In this document: in pieces, positions 34,134 to 44,237 of the stretch | Numbering within the stretch: the stretch's first letter is position 1 | Layout: each line of letters starts with the position of its first letter | DNA from: Chryseobacterium turcicum | Lineage (GTDB): Bacteria > Bacteroidota > Bacteroidia > Flavobacteriales > Weeksellaceae | Direction of reading: 5' to 3' | Assembly (NCBI RefSeq): GCF_021010565.1 | Contig: NZ_JAJNAY010000001.1 | Span: 1,344,001-1,408,000 of the forward strand | DNA length: 64,000 nt | The notes under the pieces: generated by a model | The model's database searches: none | What the model was told of the DNA's origin: nothing | The model's input: only the letters and a program-made list of their open reading frames with translations | Position numbers and translations under genes: made by a program

Positions 34134-34601
34134 ATGCAGCCCGATAAGAAACTTTTCACATTTGAAGAAACCAAACAGAAGTTGGTTAACTATTGCGTGT
34201 ATCAAGACCGTTGTCATGCGGAGGTTGAGCAAAAGATGCGAGAGTTTGTTTTGATTCCTGAAGCGAAGGATGAGATTATTCTTTATCTGCTTAAAGAAAA
34301 TTATCTCAATGAAGAGCGTTTTACCCGAAGCTATATTCGCGGAAAATTTTATATAAAAAGTTGGGGCAGAACGAAGATTAAGATGCATTTAAAACAAAAA
34401 GGCATTACCGAAAAACTAATTTCTAGCTGTTTTGATGAAATTGACGAAGATGATTATTTAAAAACCATCAATAAGATTTACGAAAATTACGAATCCAAAT
34501 TGAAAGGGTTGAAGGACTATCAGAAAAAAGGAAAAACAATTAAATATCTTCTAAGCAGAGGCTTTGAATATGAATTTATTTTACAGGTTATAGAAAATTA
34601 A
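34134..34601 (+). CDS. recX: Regulatory protein RecX
   Basis: A 155-residue helical protein of the RecX family, which binds RecA and limits its filaments. The repeated three-helix pattern is visible: CHAEVEQKMREFVL (about 25-38), LLKENYLNEERFTRSYIRGKF (about 50-70) and GRTKIKMHLKQKGI (about 77-90), with a weaker third repeat (LKGLKDYQKKGKTIKYLLSRGF). recA is not in the window. The only space for a promoter after the glyA terminator is the heptamer array and about 20 bases before it. Confidence 0.9.
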   Translation: MQPDKKLFTFEETKQKLVNYCVYQDRCHAEVEQKMREFVLIPEAKDEIILYLLKENYLNEERFTRSYIRGKFYIKSWGRTKIKMHLKQKGITEKLISSCFDEIDEDDYLKTINKIYENYESKLKGLKDYQKKGKTIKYLLSRGFEYEFILQVIEN

Positions 34602-34916
34602 CATAAGCTGTAAAATATCATTAAATTAATAATGTTTTGTATTATTTTTTTCACTTAAAAAACGAATAGGTTCCAAATTAGATGAAAGTGAGGCGTGCTA
34701 TCTTACTTATTAGACTTGTTTTAAGTCCTCCAAATGATTTTGTTTAAAAATGCTTAATGGGGGATTGCTTTGTTAATATAATTATTTAATTCACTTATTT
34801 TTGGTGCTATTTTTCTGTTTTTTTTAATAGTTCCTAAGTGAATAAGTATTATGTTGATTTTTTTATAAAAATAATATCATTATATTTGCCGAATAACCGA
34901 AATATCAAAATGCTGA
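34602..34916. other. Leader region of the exopolysaccharide locus
   Basis: This 315-base gap has no gene. It contains a hairpin with arms ATTCACTTA (34789-34797) and TAAGTGAAT (34835-34843) and the promoter candidate at 34881-34888. Confidence 0.7.
34881..34888 (+). promoter_or_regulatory. Candidate -7 promoter element of the first exopolysaccharide block
   Basis: TATATTTG followed by CC matches TAnnTTTG, 28 bases before the first gene. A TTG lies 24 bases further upstream, slightly beyond the usual spacing. Confidence 0.6.
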
Positions 34917-36872
34917 ATGAAAAAGCTTACTGATGCTTTTACTGCGCTGTATAATGGAGACAATATAGTTAAACTTACGGATTTAAGGTATATCCCAAGG
35001 TGGATTGTCATTCTTATAGATATTTCTATAGTATTTTTTTCAATATTTCTGTCGTATACGTTCTTAGATTGGCTACACGTACAGGTCAATTTTCCCAATC
35101 AAAGTTTAGAAAAAAGAATATTACTTATCGGGGTTAACTTATTCTTTATGTTTGTTTTTAGAACCTATGCAGGTATTGTAAGACATTCTACTTTTTTTGA
35201 TTTGTTTAAGATTCTTTTGTCTTCAGGAAGCACTTTATTAACCCTAATGGCTATCAATTTTTGCATAGGGAAATTATTAGGGAAGTCGTTGTATTTGTAT
35301 CCAACTTTATTTCTTTACTTTTTTATTTCTGTTTCACTGATGTTCTTCTTTAGAATGCTCATCAAACAGTTTTTTAATATTTTAATTGATATTAAAGGAG
35401 CTTCTTCAAAAACCAGAGTTGCAGTAGTAGGAGTAAGTGATGCCTCAGTTTCTTTGGCAAGAGCAATACTTCATAATCCCAATTACCCTTATCGCTTAGA
35501 GGGTTTTGTTACCAAACGATCAGACTCAAACAAGGCAGTTTTGCTGGGGAATAAAATTTATAATAGTGATTATTTTTTTAAAAATAAAAATCTAACTAAA
35601 CAGTTTGATGCGCTCTTGATTATCAAAGAAATTATGTCAAAGCAAGAGCTTGAAGAATGGATGACATTGGCATTAGATAACGGATTGAAAGTTTTAAAAG
35701 CTCCTACATTGAGTAAAATGCGTGATTCTGACTTGGTGGGAGGGATTCGTCAACTTCAAATTGAAGATTTGCTAAACCGTAGGCCGATAAAGATTGAAAA
35801 TGAAGATGTTACAAAAAGACATTTTAATAAAAATATTTTAGTTACTGGGGGAGCTGGTTCTATAGGTAGTGAAATTGTACGCCAAGTCGCTCAGTTTGAG
35901 CCTTCACTCATTGTTGTGCTTGATCAGGCGGAGTCTCCTTTATACGAACTGGAACTCGAATTGCTTGAAAAATACCCTGAGCAGAAATTCAAATTTGTCT
36001 TGGCAGATATTTCTAATTCTTACAGACTCGAAAAAATATTTGAAACCTATCAGTTTTCAATGGTGTATCATGCTGCTGCTTACAAACATGTTCCTTTAAT
36101 AGAAGAAAATCCACATGAAGCTATTTTTGTAAATGTGTTGGGGACGAAAAATGTGGCTTTGCTTTCAAAAAAATATAAAGTAAACCGTTTTGTAATGGTT
36201 TCTACAGACAAAGCAGTAAATCCTACCAATGTAATGGGAGCTTCGAAGAGAACGGCTGAGCTTTTTGTACAGTCTTTACAGAATTTAGAAGGGAACACAA
36301 CAAAATTCATTACTACCCGTTTTGGAAATGTATTAGGCTCCAACGGTTCGGTGATTCCGCATTTTAGAAAACAAATTGAAAAGGGAGGTCCTATTACCAT
36401 TACCCATCCCGATATTATCAGATATTTCATGACTATTCCTGAGGCTTGCGAATTGGTTCTTCAGGCAGGAACGATGGGTGCAGGAGGCGAAATTTATGTT
36501 TTTGATATGGGAGAACCTGTTAAAATTTTAGATTTAGCCAAAAGAATGATCAAATTATCTGGCTTTAGACCAGATGTAGATATTAAAATTAAATTTATAG
36601 GGTTAAGACCGGGCGAAAAATTGTACGAAGAGCTGCTGAGTGATAATGCGACGACAGTTCCTACTCACCATCAGAAGATTATGATTTCTAAAGACCCCTT
36701 AATAGCTTTTGACGAAATTGAATTTTTATGTAAACAGGTAATAAAGGCAGCAGTAAAAAGAGATAAGTTGCACGTGGTAAAGCTGCTGAAAGATATTGTA
36801 CCCGAATTTATTAGCAACAATTCCGAATTCGAAGTGCTCGATAAAAAGAATCTTACAGATGTGTCAAATTAA
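34917..36872 (+). CDS. Membrane UDP-sugar 4,6-dehydratase (PglF/CapD/WbpM type)
   Basis: A 651-residue protein with four membrane helices (about 30-145), a middle Rossmann-like region (about 165-290), and a C-terminal SDR domain starting at TGGAGSIGSEIVRQ (310-323). The catalytic segment is STDKAVNPTNVMGASKR, where methionine replaces the usual tyrosine, as in FlaA1/PglF. These enzymes convert UDP-GlcNAc to a 4-keto-6-deoxy sugar, the first step to bacillosamine, QuiNAc or FucNAc. With the aminotransferase, acetyltransferase and sugar transferase encoded downstream, a diacetylbacillosamine-type route is likely. Confidence 0.9.
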   Translation: MKKLTDAFTALYNGDNIVKLTDLRYIPRWIVILIDISIVFFSIFLSYTFLDWLHVQVNFPNQSLEKRILLIGVNLFFMFVFRTYAGIVRHSTFFDLFKILLSSGSTLLTLMAINFCIGKLLGKSLYLYPTLFLYFFISVSLMFFFRMLIKQFFNILIDIKGASSKTRVAVVGVSDASVSLARAILHNPNYPYRLEGFVTKRSDSNKAVLLGNKIYNSDYFFKNKNLTKQFDALLIIKEIMSKQELEEWMTLALDNGLKVLKAPTLSKMRDSDLVGGIRQLQIEDLLNRRPIKIENEDVTKRHFNKNILVTGGAGSIGSEIVRQVAQFEPSLIVVLDQAESPLYELELELLEKYPEQKFKFVLADISNSYRLEKIFETYQFSMVYHAAAYKHVPLIEENPHEAIFVNVLGTKNVALLSKKYKVNRFVMVSTDKAVNPTNVMGASKRTAELFVQSLQNLEGNTTKFITTRFGNVLGSNGSVIPHFRKQIEKGGPITITHPDIIRYFMTIPEACELVLQAGTMGAGGEIYVFDMGEPVKILDLAKRMIKLSGFRPDVDIKIKFIGLRPGEKLYEELLSDNATTVPTHHQKIMISKDPLIAFDEIEFLCKQVIKAAVKRDKLHVVKLLKDIVPEFISNNSEFEVLDKKNLTDVSN

Positions 36873-36960
36873 ATATAAAAAAAAGAACTGTTGTTAAGCA
36901 TAATTAACAGCTAATTCTCAATATAACCCTCAACAAGTTTTGTTTGAAAAATAATAATCC

Positions 36961-36968
36961 TATTTTTG
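36961..36968 (+). promoter_or_regulatory. Candidate internal promoter before wza
   Basis: TATTTTTG matches TAnnTTTG, 17 bases before the ATG at 36986, in an 113-base gap inside the locus. Confidence 0.4.
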
Positions 36969-36985
36969 TGAAAAAATTACCGAAA

Positions 36986-37795
36986 ATGAATTTTAAAAAA
37001 TATTTTGTATATAGTGTCTTAGGTCTAGCTGTGTTTTCTTGTACTCCGAGACAGAATATCAATTACATGCAAGACATTGAAAATATTACCTTAGATAATT
37101 CAATTAAAAACAGCCGTACGACATTGCAGCCCGGCGATCAGTTAATTATTTCCGTAACGGCTAAAGATTTAGATGTTGTTAAACCATTTAATCAAAGCTA
37201 TTCGTCAAGTTCTGAAGTTGTTCGTTATTCTACACCAAGCTCTAACAGTGTGCCGCAGCCAACACCAGTGGCAGGTCAGACGTATATTGTAGATACTGAT
37301 TATAATATAGTTTTTCCTCAAATCGGTAAAGTAAACACTAAAGATGAAAATATCGAAAGTTTCAGATTAAAATTAACGAATCTTGTCGGTGAATACGTAA
37401 AGAATCCTGTTATTGATGCACGATTAATCAACTTCAAAGTGTCGGTAATGGGTGAAGTTGCTAGACCCGGAGTTTATGTCGTTCCTGAAGGAAATACTAC
37501 AGTGCTTGCTGCTTTAGGGTTAGCTGGTGATTTGACGACGTATGGGATCCGTGAAAATGTTTTGATTGTTAGAACGGTAGACGGACAAATTACCCACCAT
37601 AGAATAAATCTTAACAGTGCGCAGTTTATCAATTCACCGTATTATTACTTAAAGCAGAATGATATGATTTATGTACAGCCTAACGCTAACCGAGAAAAAG
37701 CGGCTAGAGTAGATCCAAATACAGGATTGTATATTTCAGTGGCATCAGTTATTGCTTCTTTAGTAATTGGAGTTTTAGCACTTACAAAAAATTAA
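36986..37795 (+). CDS. Wza-like polysaccharide export lipoprotein
   Basis: A 269-residue outer-membrane lipoprotein. The signal ends in the lipobox LAVFSC with the lipidated cysteine at residue 19. A poly-export domain follows (LQPGDQLIISV at about 50, IVFPQIGKVNT near 108), then an SLBB domain (FKVSVMGEVARPGVYVVPEGNTTVL near 150), and a C-terminal membrane helix (about 243-264). It should form the outer-membrane pore for the polysaccharide, working with the Wzc kinase encoded next. The ATG at 36986 starts the lipoprotein signal; a longer in-frame version begins with TTG and is rejected. Confidence 0.9.
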   Translation: MNFKKYFVYSVLGLAVFSCTPRQNINYMQDIENITLDNSIKNSRTTLQPGDQLIISVTAKDLDVVKPFNQSYSSSSEVVRYSTPSSNSVPQPTPVAGQTYIVDTDYNIVFPQIGKVNTKDENIESFRLKLTNLVGEYVKNPVIDARLINFKVSVMGEVARPGVYVVPEGNTTVLAALGLAGDLTTYGIRENVLIVRTVDGQITHHRINLNSAQFINSPYYYLKQNDMIYVQPNANREKAARVDPNTGLYISVASVIASLVIGVLALTKN

Positions 37796-37815
37796 TATAA
37801 GAAGAATTCTTTATA

Positions 37816-40191
37816 GTGGATTATAATCAAACACAAGATGAGGCTCAGGAAGAGTCTTTCAATATCAGAGAAGTCATAAAACCTTATATTCATCGTTGGT
37901 ATTGGTTTATTATAGGGGCAATTGTTGCGGTTATTGCTGCTTGGTTTTTCTTAAGATATAGTATTCCTGTATACAGTACAGAATCTACTTTATTAATTAA
38001 AGAAGTCAAAAAATCAGCCTCTTCGCAACCTGAAATGTCTGTGATTTCTGAATTGGGTGGCATCGGCGGTATGGGAACCAATTCTGTGGATAACGAAATA
38101 GAAATCCTTAAATCTAAAAAGTTGATGCTTTCTGTGGTGAAAGAATTGGCGTTAGAAACTGGTGTTTATTCTAAAGGAAGCATTAAAGAAACGGAGCTTT
38201 ATCAAGAATCTTCTCCTTTCCTGGTACGTGTTATCAGTGAAAAAAAGAAAGCAAAATATCCCTCAAGTGAGGTTACGGCTCAGATTGTAGGCAACAAAAT
38301 TATTATTAAATCTGAAGATTTTAAAAAAGAGATTCAGGCACAGTTTAATACTGCGGTAACAATGCCTTTTGGAGTGGTGATGTTCCAGAAAAATCCAAAA
38401 TTCAAAGGAAGCCCAAATCAAAACAGTATGTACCGATTGCAGTTTATGTCGGGCATGAATAGAGCGCGATACTATCTTACGAAGCTTAATGTCTCATTGG
38501 CACAGAAAGAAGCCACTGTACTGAAGATTACATTTACTGATCCCGTTCCTGAGAAAGCAGAAAATATTTTGAACCGCCTGGCGGTGAACTACAACCGTGA
38601 AGCCAATCTTGATAAAAATTCAGAAGCCCAGAAGACCGCCTCTTTTATTGATGAAAGAGTATCGTTGATCAGTAGAGAATTGGGGAATGTAGAATCGGAG
38701 AAAGAAAATTTTAAGGTAAAAAATAATATTGCTGATATTCAGACAGAAGCAGAACTTTCTTTAGCAACGGAGATGGGTACCCGTCAAAAACAGCTTGAAA
38801 ATGAAACTCAGCTTGAATTGGTCAACAGTTTGCTGACCTCGGTTAACAGACAGGGTACTTATCAGGTTTTGCCATTGAACGTAGGGCTTTCAGATCAAAG
38901 TATTGCTACTAGCATAGCAGCATTCAATCAGTTGGTGATTGAAAGAAACAGATTGCTTGAAAATTCTACGAGCGCTAATCCTGTGGTACAAGATATTACC
39001 AATCAGATCAACAGTATGCGAAGTTCTGTGGTGCAGAGTCTACAGAAAAATAAATCTGGATTGCAGATGGCAAGAAGTACTATTTTGGGGGAGCAAAATA
39101 GATTGTCAGGGAAAATTTCTAAAATTCCTGTGCAGGAAAAAATGTTCCGAAGTATTGAAAGACAGCAGAACATCAAAGAACAGTTGTATTTATTATTATT
39201 GCAAAAACGTGAAGAAGCGGCCATTTCATTAGCCATTGCGGCACCCAAAGCCAGAATTGTTGATGATGCATTAACCAATCCTATACCTGTTTCTCCCAAA
39301 AAAATGATCATCTATCTGGGAGCATTAATGATTGGGTTGCTCATTCCTTTTGCGGTTATTTATTTATTAGAACTCTTCAACGATAAAGTTAAAACGAAGC
39401 TCGATCTCGAAAGATTACTAGATGGTGAGCCTGTAATTGGTGAGCTGCCATCTGTGCCAAAAGGGGAGCCAGAAATCGTGCAATTAAATGATTTATCTCC
39501 TCTGGCAGAAGCATTCAGAATTTTAATTACCAATATTAATTTTATGTTGCCGAAAAACAAAAAAGGAAATGTAATACTTGTTACCTCTACCGTGAAAGGA
39601 GAAGGTAAAACATTTACTTCGGTTAATTTGGCGTTAACATTGGCAACACCGAGAAAAAAGGTAATTATTATCGGTTCAGATATCAGAAATCCCCAGTTAC
39701 AGAGATACAACGAAAGCCGAAAAGGGTTAATTGGTCTTTCAGAATTTATGTATGATGAGCAAATTAGTATTTCAGAACTTATTCATCCTACTTCATTCAA
39801 TCCGTATTGCGATGTGATTTATTCAGGAGTAATTACCCCAAATCCTACAGAATTATTATCTAACGGAAGGTATCACGAATTGGTAGACAGTTTAAAACCA
39901 ATGTACGACTATATAATATTAGATACTGCACCGATGATGTTGGTAACAGACACTTTCTTAATAGCAGATGTTGCAGATGCTACAGTATATGTTACCCGCT
40001 CTGGATATACCGAAAAAGAATTGATAGGATTTATCAATAAGCAGGTAAAAGACAAGAAAATAAATAATGTGGGATTGGTACTGAATGATGTAAGCAAAAT
40101 TCATAGTGGCTACGGCTACGGCTACAAATATGGCTATGGTTATGCAGCAGAATCAAAAAAATCTTTTTGGAAAAGATTACTAGGAAAATAA
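37816..40191 (+). CDS. Wzc-type polysaccharide co-polymerase and tyrosine autokinase
   Basis: A 791-residue inner-membrane protein: Wzz domain with a first membrane helix (about 32-52), long periplasmic coiled coils (about 270-460), a second helix (about 494-515), and a cytosolic kinase with Walker A GEGKT (595-599), the second Walker motif [10 protein letters not shown] and DTAPMM. The C-terminus is a tyrosine cluster ([11 protein letters not shown]) that would be phosphorylated. It controls chain length and export together with Wza. It starts with GTG at 37816, 20 bases after wza. A second such gene is at 57074. Confidence 0.92.
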   Translation: MDYNQTQDEAQEESFNIREVIKPYIHRWYWFIIGAIVAVIAAWFFLRYSIPVYSTESTLLIKEVKKSASSQPEMSVISELGGIGGMGTNSVDNEIEILKSKKLMLSVVKELALETGVYSKGSIKETELYQESSPFLVRVISEKKKAKYPSSEVTAQIVGNKIIIKSEDFKKEIQAQFNTAVTMPFGVVMFQKNPKFKGSPNQNSMYRLQFMSGMNRARYYLTKLNVSLAQKEATVLKITFTDPVPEKAENILNRLAVNYNREANLDKNSEAQKTASFIDERVSLISRELGNVESEKENFKVKNNIADIQTEAELSLATEMGTRQKQLENETQLELVNSLLTSVNRQGTYQVLPLNVGLSDQSIATSIAAFNQLVIERNRLLENSTSANPVVQDITNQINSMRSSVVQSLQKNKSGLQMARSTILGEQNRLSGKISKIPVQEKMFRSIERQQNIKEQLYLLLLQKREEAAISLAIAAPKARIVDDALTNPIPVSPKKMIIYLGALMIGLLIPFAVIYLLELFNDKVKTKLDLERLLDGEPVIGELPSVPKGEPEIVQLNDLSPLAEAFRILITNINFMLPKNKKGNVILVTSTVKGEGKTFTSVNLALTLATPRKKVIIIGSDIRNPQLQRYNESRKGLIGLSEFMYDEQISISELIHPTSFNPYCDVIYSGVITPNPTELLSNGRYHELVDSLKPMYDYIILDTAPMMLVTDTFLIADVADATVYVTRSGYTEKELIGFINKQVKDKKINNVGLVLNDVSKIHSGYGYGYKYGYGYAAESKKSFWKRLLGK

Positions 40192-40263
40192 TTTATTTTG
40201 AGTATTTATTTTTTTGAATAATTTACGAAAATTAAATACATACACTTTTTTCAGAGATAAAAA

Positions 40264-41571
40264 ATGAATAAAGAGCATAAAATTGCAGTAATAGGCTTAG
40301 GCTACGTGGGTTTGCCTTTAGCAAGATTGTTTGCTACTCAATACCCAGTAGTAGGTTTTGATATTAATCAAAAAAGAGTTGCTGATTTACAAGCGGGGAC
40401 TGACTCTACTTTAGAATTAGATGATGAAGTTTTACAATCAGTTTTACTTCAAAAAAATCCTTTAAATGAAAAAAATATAATTAAAGGATTATTCTGCTCA
40501 GTAGATCTGAGTGATATTCAGAATGCCAACATTTATATAGTGACGGTTCCAACCCCTGTAGATAAACATAATCGTCCTGATTTGACTCCATTGTATAAAT
40601 CAAGTGAGACAGTTGCTAAAGTTTTAAAGAAAAACGATATCGTAATTTATGAATCTACAGTCTATCCTGGGGTAACTGAGGAAGAATGTGTGCCGGTTTT
40701 AGAAAAAATTTCCGGTTTTAAGTTTAATGTAGATTTTTTCGTAGGATATTCACCTGAAAGAATTAATCCTGGAGATAAAGAACATACGGTAGAAAAAATA
40801 TTAAAAGTTACCTCTGGTTCGACTCCTGAAATAGGAAGAGTTGTTGATGATTTGTATAAATCAGTAATCACCGCAGGAACTCATTTAGCGCCAACAATTA
40901 AGGTCGCTGAAGCTTCAAAAGTGATAGAAAATTCACAAAGAGATATCAACATCGCTTTTATGAACGAACTTGCCAAAATATTCTCATTAATGGATATTGA
41001 TACGCATGATGTATTAGAAGCAGCAGGAACAAAGTGGAATTTTTTAAAATTCAAACCCGGATTAGTGGGAGGGCATTGCATCGGAGTCGATCCTTTTTAT
41101 CTTGCTCAAAAAGCACAGGAAGTAGGTTATTATTCGGAACTGATTTTAACAGCAAGAAGACTGAATGACTCCATGGGAGCATTTGTAGCATCACAAGTTG
41201 TTAAGCTAATGATTCAAAAGGATATTAAAATAAAAGATGCTAAGATTTTAAACCTTGGGATTACGTTCAAAGAAAACTGTCCGGATATAAGAAACTCAAA
41301 AGCAATAGATGTAATAACCAATTTACAGGAATACGGTGCTGAACTTATCATTTTTGATCCTTGGGCAGACCCTAAAGAAGTTTTAGATGAATATGGTATT
41401 ATCTGTCACTCACAGATAATCGAAGAGCAGCAAAAATATGATGCAATTGTACTTACAGTTGCTCACAACGAATTTTTGAATATTAATTTCAAAAATCTTT
41501 TAAAAGAAGAGGGGGTTGTTTACGACGTAAAAGGAGTATTGGAAAAAAATAAAGCTAATAAAAGATTATAA
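40264..41571 (+). CDS. TviB/WbpO-type nucleotide-sugar 6-dehydrogenase
   Basis: A 435-residue NAD-dependent enzyme. The Rossmann motif is IGLGYVGLPLARLFA (about 10-24), the catalytic cysteine is C272 in GGHCIGVDPFY, and STVYPGVTEEECVP and FKENCPDIRN are typical of the TviB/WbpO group. These oxidise UDP-GlcNAc (or UDP-GalNAc) to the uronic acid. Because a UDP-GlcNAc 2-epimerase gene follows immediately, a ManNAcA product (WecC-like role) is an alternative. No TviC-type 4-epimerase is next to it. Confidence 0.85.
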   Translation: MNKEHKIAVIGLGYVGLPLARLFATQYPVVGFDINQKRVADLQAGTDSTLELDDEVLQSVLLQKNPLNEKNIIKGLFCSVDLSDIQNANIYIVTVPTPVDKHNRPDLTPLYKSSETVAKVLKKNDIVIYESTVYPGVTEEECVPVLEKISGFKFNVDFFVGYSPERINPGDKEHTVEKILKVTSGSTPEIGRVVDDLYKSVITAGTHLAPTIKVAEASKVIENSQRDINIAFMNELAKIFSLMDIDTHDVLEAAGTKWNFLKFKPGLVGGHCIGVDPFYLAQKAQEVGYYSELILTARRLNDSMGAFVASQVVKLMIQKDIKIKDAKILNLGITFKENCPDIRNSKAIDVITNLQEYGAELIIFDPWADPKEVLDEYGIICHSQIIEEQQKYDAIVLTVAHNEFLNINFKNLLKEEGVVYDVKGVLEKNKANKRL

Positions 41572-41580
41572 AATATTATT

Positions 41581-42711
41581 TTGAAGAAAAATTTAATCAT
41601 ATTCGGAACCAGACCAGAAGCTATAAAAATGGCTCCTCTAGTAAAAGAGTTTCAAAAGCATACAGATGTTTTTGAAACAAAAGTTTGCGTAACGGCCCAA
41701 CACAGAGAAATGTTGGATCAAGTGCTTGATTTTTTTCAAATAAAACCAGATTTTGATTTAGATTTAATGAAACCTAATCAGAATTTATATTCATTAACTG
41801 CTGATATTATTACTGGAATGAAATCAGTTTTTGATGAATATCAACCTGATTTTATATATGTACATGGTGATACCACTACTACGATGGCTGCAAGTATTGC
41901 TGCATTTTATTCTGGTGCAAAGGTTTGCCATGTAGAAGCAGGACTTAGAACTCATGATAAACAGTCTCCTTTTCCTGAAGAAATCAATAGGCAGGTAGCA
42001 GGAAGAATTGCGGATTATCATTTTGCTCCTACATTGCAGTCTAAAGAAAATTTAATAAAAGAAAATGTTAATCAAAGCTCAGTAATTGTTACAGGAAATA
42101 CAGTTATTGATGCATTATTATATAGCTCAGACAGAGTGAAAGTTTTAGAAAATAGCGAAATTAATTTATTGAAAAATATAATTGATTTTAATAAAAAAAT
42201 AATTTTAGTAACTGGTCATCGACGAGAAAATCACGGTAAAGGATTTATTAACATTTGCGAAGCGTTAAAAGAAATAGCAGAAAATAATGAAGAAGTTCAA
42301 ATTATATATCCTGTTCACTTAAATCCAAATGTGAAAAAACCAGTTTTCGAAATTTTATCTAAAGTTAAAAATATTAAACTAATTGATCCTTTAGCTTATC
42401 CTGCTTTTGTTTGGCTAATGAATCAGGCATATATGATTATTACAGATTCTGGAGGTGTACAGGAAGAAGCTCCAAGTTTAGGGAAACCTGTATTGGTAAT
42501 GCGTGAAACGACTGAAAGACCTGAAGCTGTTACTGCTGGAACAGTAATTTTGGTAGGTACAGATAAAAAAAGAATCATTTCAGAAGCACAAAGCTTATTG
42601 TCAGATGTAGAAAGGTACCAAAATATGAGTGCTTTACATAATCCTTATGGAGACGGGGAAGCTTGTGGAAGAATAGTAAATTTTATTGAAAATTTAAGTG
42701 ATAAACTCTAA
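41581..42711 (+). CDS. wecB: UDP-N-acetylglucosamine 2-epimerase (non-hydrolysing)
   Basis: A 376-residue GT-B fold enzyme that interconverts UDP-GlcNAc and UDP-ManNAc. Signatures are IIFGTRPEAIKMAPL (start), VHGDTTTTMA (about 96-105), HVEAGLRTHDKQSPFPEEINR (about 118-138) and TDSGGVQEEAPSLGKPVLVMRETTERPE (about 283-310). The start codon is TTG at 41581: the sequence begins exactly where the family begins and no ATG is near. The end overlaps the next gene by 14 bases. Its product probably feeds the dehydrogenase encoded just upstream or a ManNAc transferase. Confidence 0.92.
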   Translation: MKKNLIIFGTRPEAIKMAPLVKEFQKHTDVFETKVCVTAQHREMLDQVLDFFQIKPDFDLDLMKPNQNLYSLTADIITGMKSVFDEYQPDFIYVHGDTTTTMAASIAAFYSGAKVCHVEAGLRTHDKQSPFPEEINRQVAGRIADYHFAPTLQSKENLIKENVNQSSVIVTGNTVIDALLYSSDRVKVLENSEINLLKNIIDFNKKIILVTGHRRENHGKGFINICEALKEIAENNEEVQIIYPVHLNPNVKKPVFEILSKVKNIKLIDPLAYPAFVWLMNQAYMIITDSGGVQEEAPSLGKPVLVMRETTERPEAVTAGTVILVGTDKKRIISEAQSLLSDVERYQNMSALHNPYGDGEACGRIVNFIENLSDKL

Positions 42712-44161
42712 AACTATTGCAAAAAATGCAATGTACTTATACATAAGGATGTTTATCACGATGGGGGTAACTCTTTATACGTCCAGAGTAATTTTGAATG
42801 CATTAGGCGTTGAAGATTATGGAACCTATAGTATTGTAGGGGGAGTAGTTTCAATGTTTAGCTTTTTCAATAGCGCTATGGTATCTGCTACCAATCGTTT
42901 TTTGGCTTTTGACATTGGAAAGAATGATATAATACAGTTAAAAAAGACGTTTAATGCAACATTAAATATTCATATACTTATTGCTTTATTAATTTTAGTG
43001 TTGGCAGAAACTTTAGGATTGTGGTTTATTAACTACAAGTTGAATATAGCTGCAGAAAGAATGTCTGCAGTGAATTGGGTATATCAGTTTTCTGTATTCA
43101 CTTTTTTATTAAGCGTTATTCAGGTACCTTATGATGCATTGATTGTTGCAAGAGAAAAAATGAGCATATATGCTTATATGAGTATAGCTGAAGTTATATT
43201 AAAGTTATTGATAGTTTATCTACTTCTTATTTTTGATTTTGATAAATTAATACTTTATGCAGGGTTGTTATTTGGGGTATCATTTATTACAAGAGTTGTA
43301 CACAAAATTTACTGTAAAATAAATTTTGAAGAAAGCAAATATCAGTTTTACTATGAAAATGAATTATATAAAAAATTATTGTCTTTTTCGGGGTGGAGCC
43401 TATTTGGAAATATGGCTTCTGTTGTCAGAGGGCAAGGATTGAATATTTTGTTAAATGTTTTTTTTGGAACAGTTGTGAATGCAGCATATGGTATAAGTAT
43501 GCAGGTTCAAGGGGCGGTACAAGTTTTTGTAACTAATTTTCAAATGGCTGTGAACCCTCAGATTATAAAGCAATACTCATCTGGTAATAAAGAACAATCT
43601 TTGAAACTTATTTTTCAAAGTGCTAAGTTCTCTTATTTTTTGATGTTTTTGTTAGTTTGTCCAATAATATATAATATTGATTTCATTTTAGAAATATGGC
43701 TTAAGAATCCTCCGAAAGGGACTTCAAGTTTTGTTGTACTATGTTTAATCGGTATATTAATAGATTGTATTTCAGGTCCATTAATGATAGGTGCACAGGC
43801 ACACGGAAATATTAAATGGTATCAAATAGTATTGGGAACATTTATCTTTCTGTGTCTACCTATTTCATATATTTTTTTAAAGATTTTTTATAATCCTAAT
43901 GTGATTTTTTGGGTCATTATAGGTATAAATATAATTTCATTATTTGGACGGTTATTGTTTTTAAAATATCTAATTAATTTTGATGTGGGATTGTTTGTTA
44001 GAAATGTGATATTAAGAATCATAGTTATTACCACAATATTGTTTCTTACTACTCATTATTTAATGTTTTCATTAAATAATTGTTATGTTGATTTTATTTC
44101 AAAATCGATGATTTTAACAATTGTCAACTTAGTTATGATTTTTTTTTATTGGCTTGAGTAA
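42698..44161 (+). CDS. Wzx-type polysaccharide flippase
   Basis: A 487-residue inner-membrane protein with about twelve to fourteen helices of the MATE-like (MOP) superfamily, which flips lipid-linked repeat units. The start motif INSKTIAKNAMYLYIRMFITMGVTLYTSRVIL is typical; because it precedes the first helix, the GTG at 42698, inside the end of wecB, is taken as start. Composition turns very AT-rich here and stays so to about 48.6 kb, as is common in variable capsule centres. A second flippase gene lies at 59469. Confidence 0.88.
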   Translation: MINSKTIAKNAMYLYIRMFITMGVTLYTSRVILNALGVEDYGTYSIVGGVVSMFSFFNSAMVSATNRFLAFDIGKNDIIQLKKTFNATLNIHILIALLILVLAETLGLWFINYKLNIAAERMSAVNWVYQFSVFTFLLSVIQVPYDALIVAREKMSIYAYMSIAEVILKLLIVYLLLIFDFDKLILYAGLLFGVSFITRVVHKIYCKINFEESKYQFYYENELYKKLLSFSGWSLFGNMASVVRGQGLNILLNVFFGTVVNAAYGISMQVQGAVQVFVTNFQMAVNPQIIKQYSSGNKEQSLKLIFQSAKFSYFLMFLLVCPIIYNIDFILEIWLKNPPKGTSSFVVLCLIGILIDCISGPLMIGAQAHGNIKWYQIVLGTFIFLCLPISYIFLKIFYNPNVIFWVIIGINIISLFGRLLFLKYLINFDVGLFVRNVILRIIVITTILFLTTHYLMFSLNNCYVDFISKSMILTIVNLVMIFFYWLE

Positions 44162-44237
44162 TAGTGAAAGAATGATGTTATTAGGTTTTATTAAAAACAA
44201 AAAATATTAAAATAATTTTTATAAATTTTCTTGAAAA

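Noticed and set aside
34910..34933. A seven-codon upstream frame overlapping the start of the PglF-like gene
   Set aside because: An ATG seven bases upstream in another frame is expected by chance in AT-rich sequence; no peptide motif or RBS supports it.
40264..42711. A Vi-antigen locus
   Set aside because: Only the TviB-like dehydrogenase resembles that pathway; TviC, TviD and TviE equivalents are absent, and WecB with Wzx/Wzy genes indicates a different polymer.
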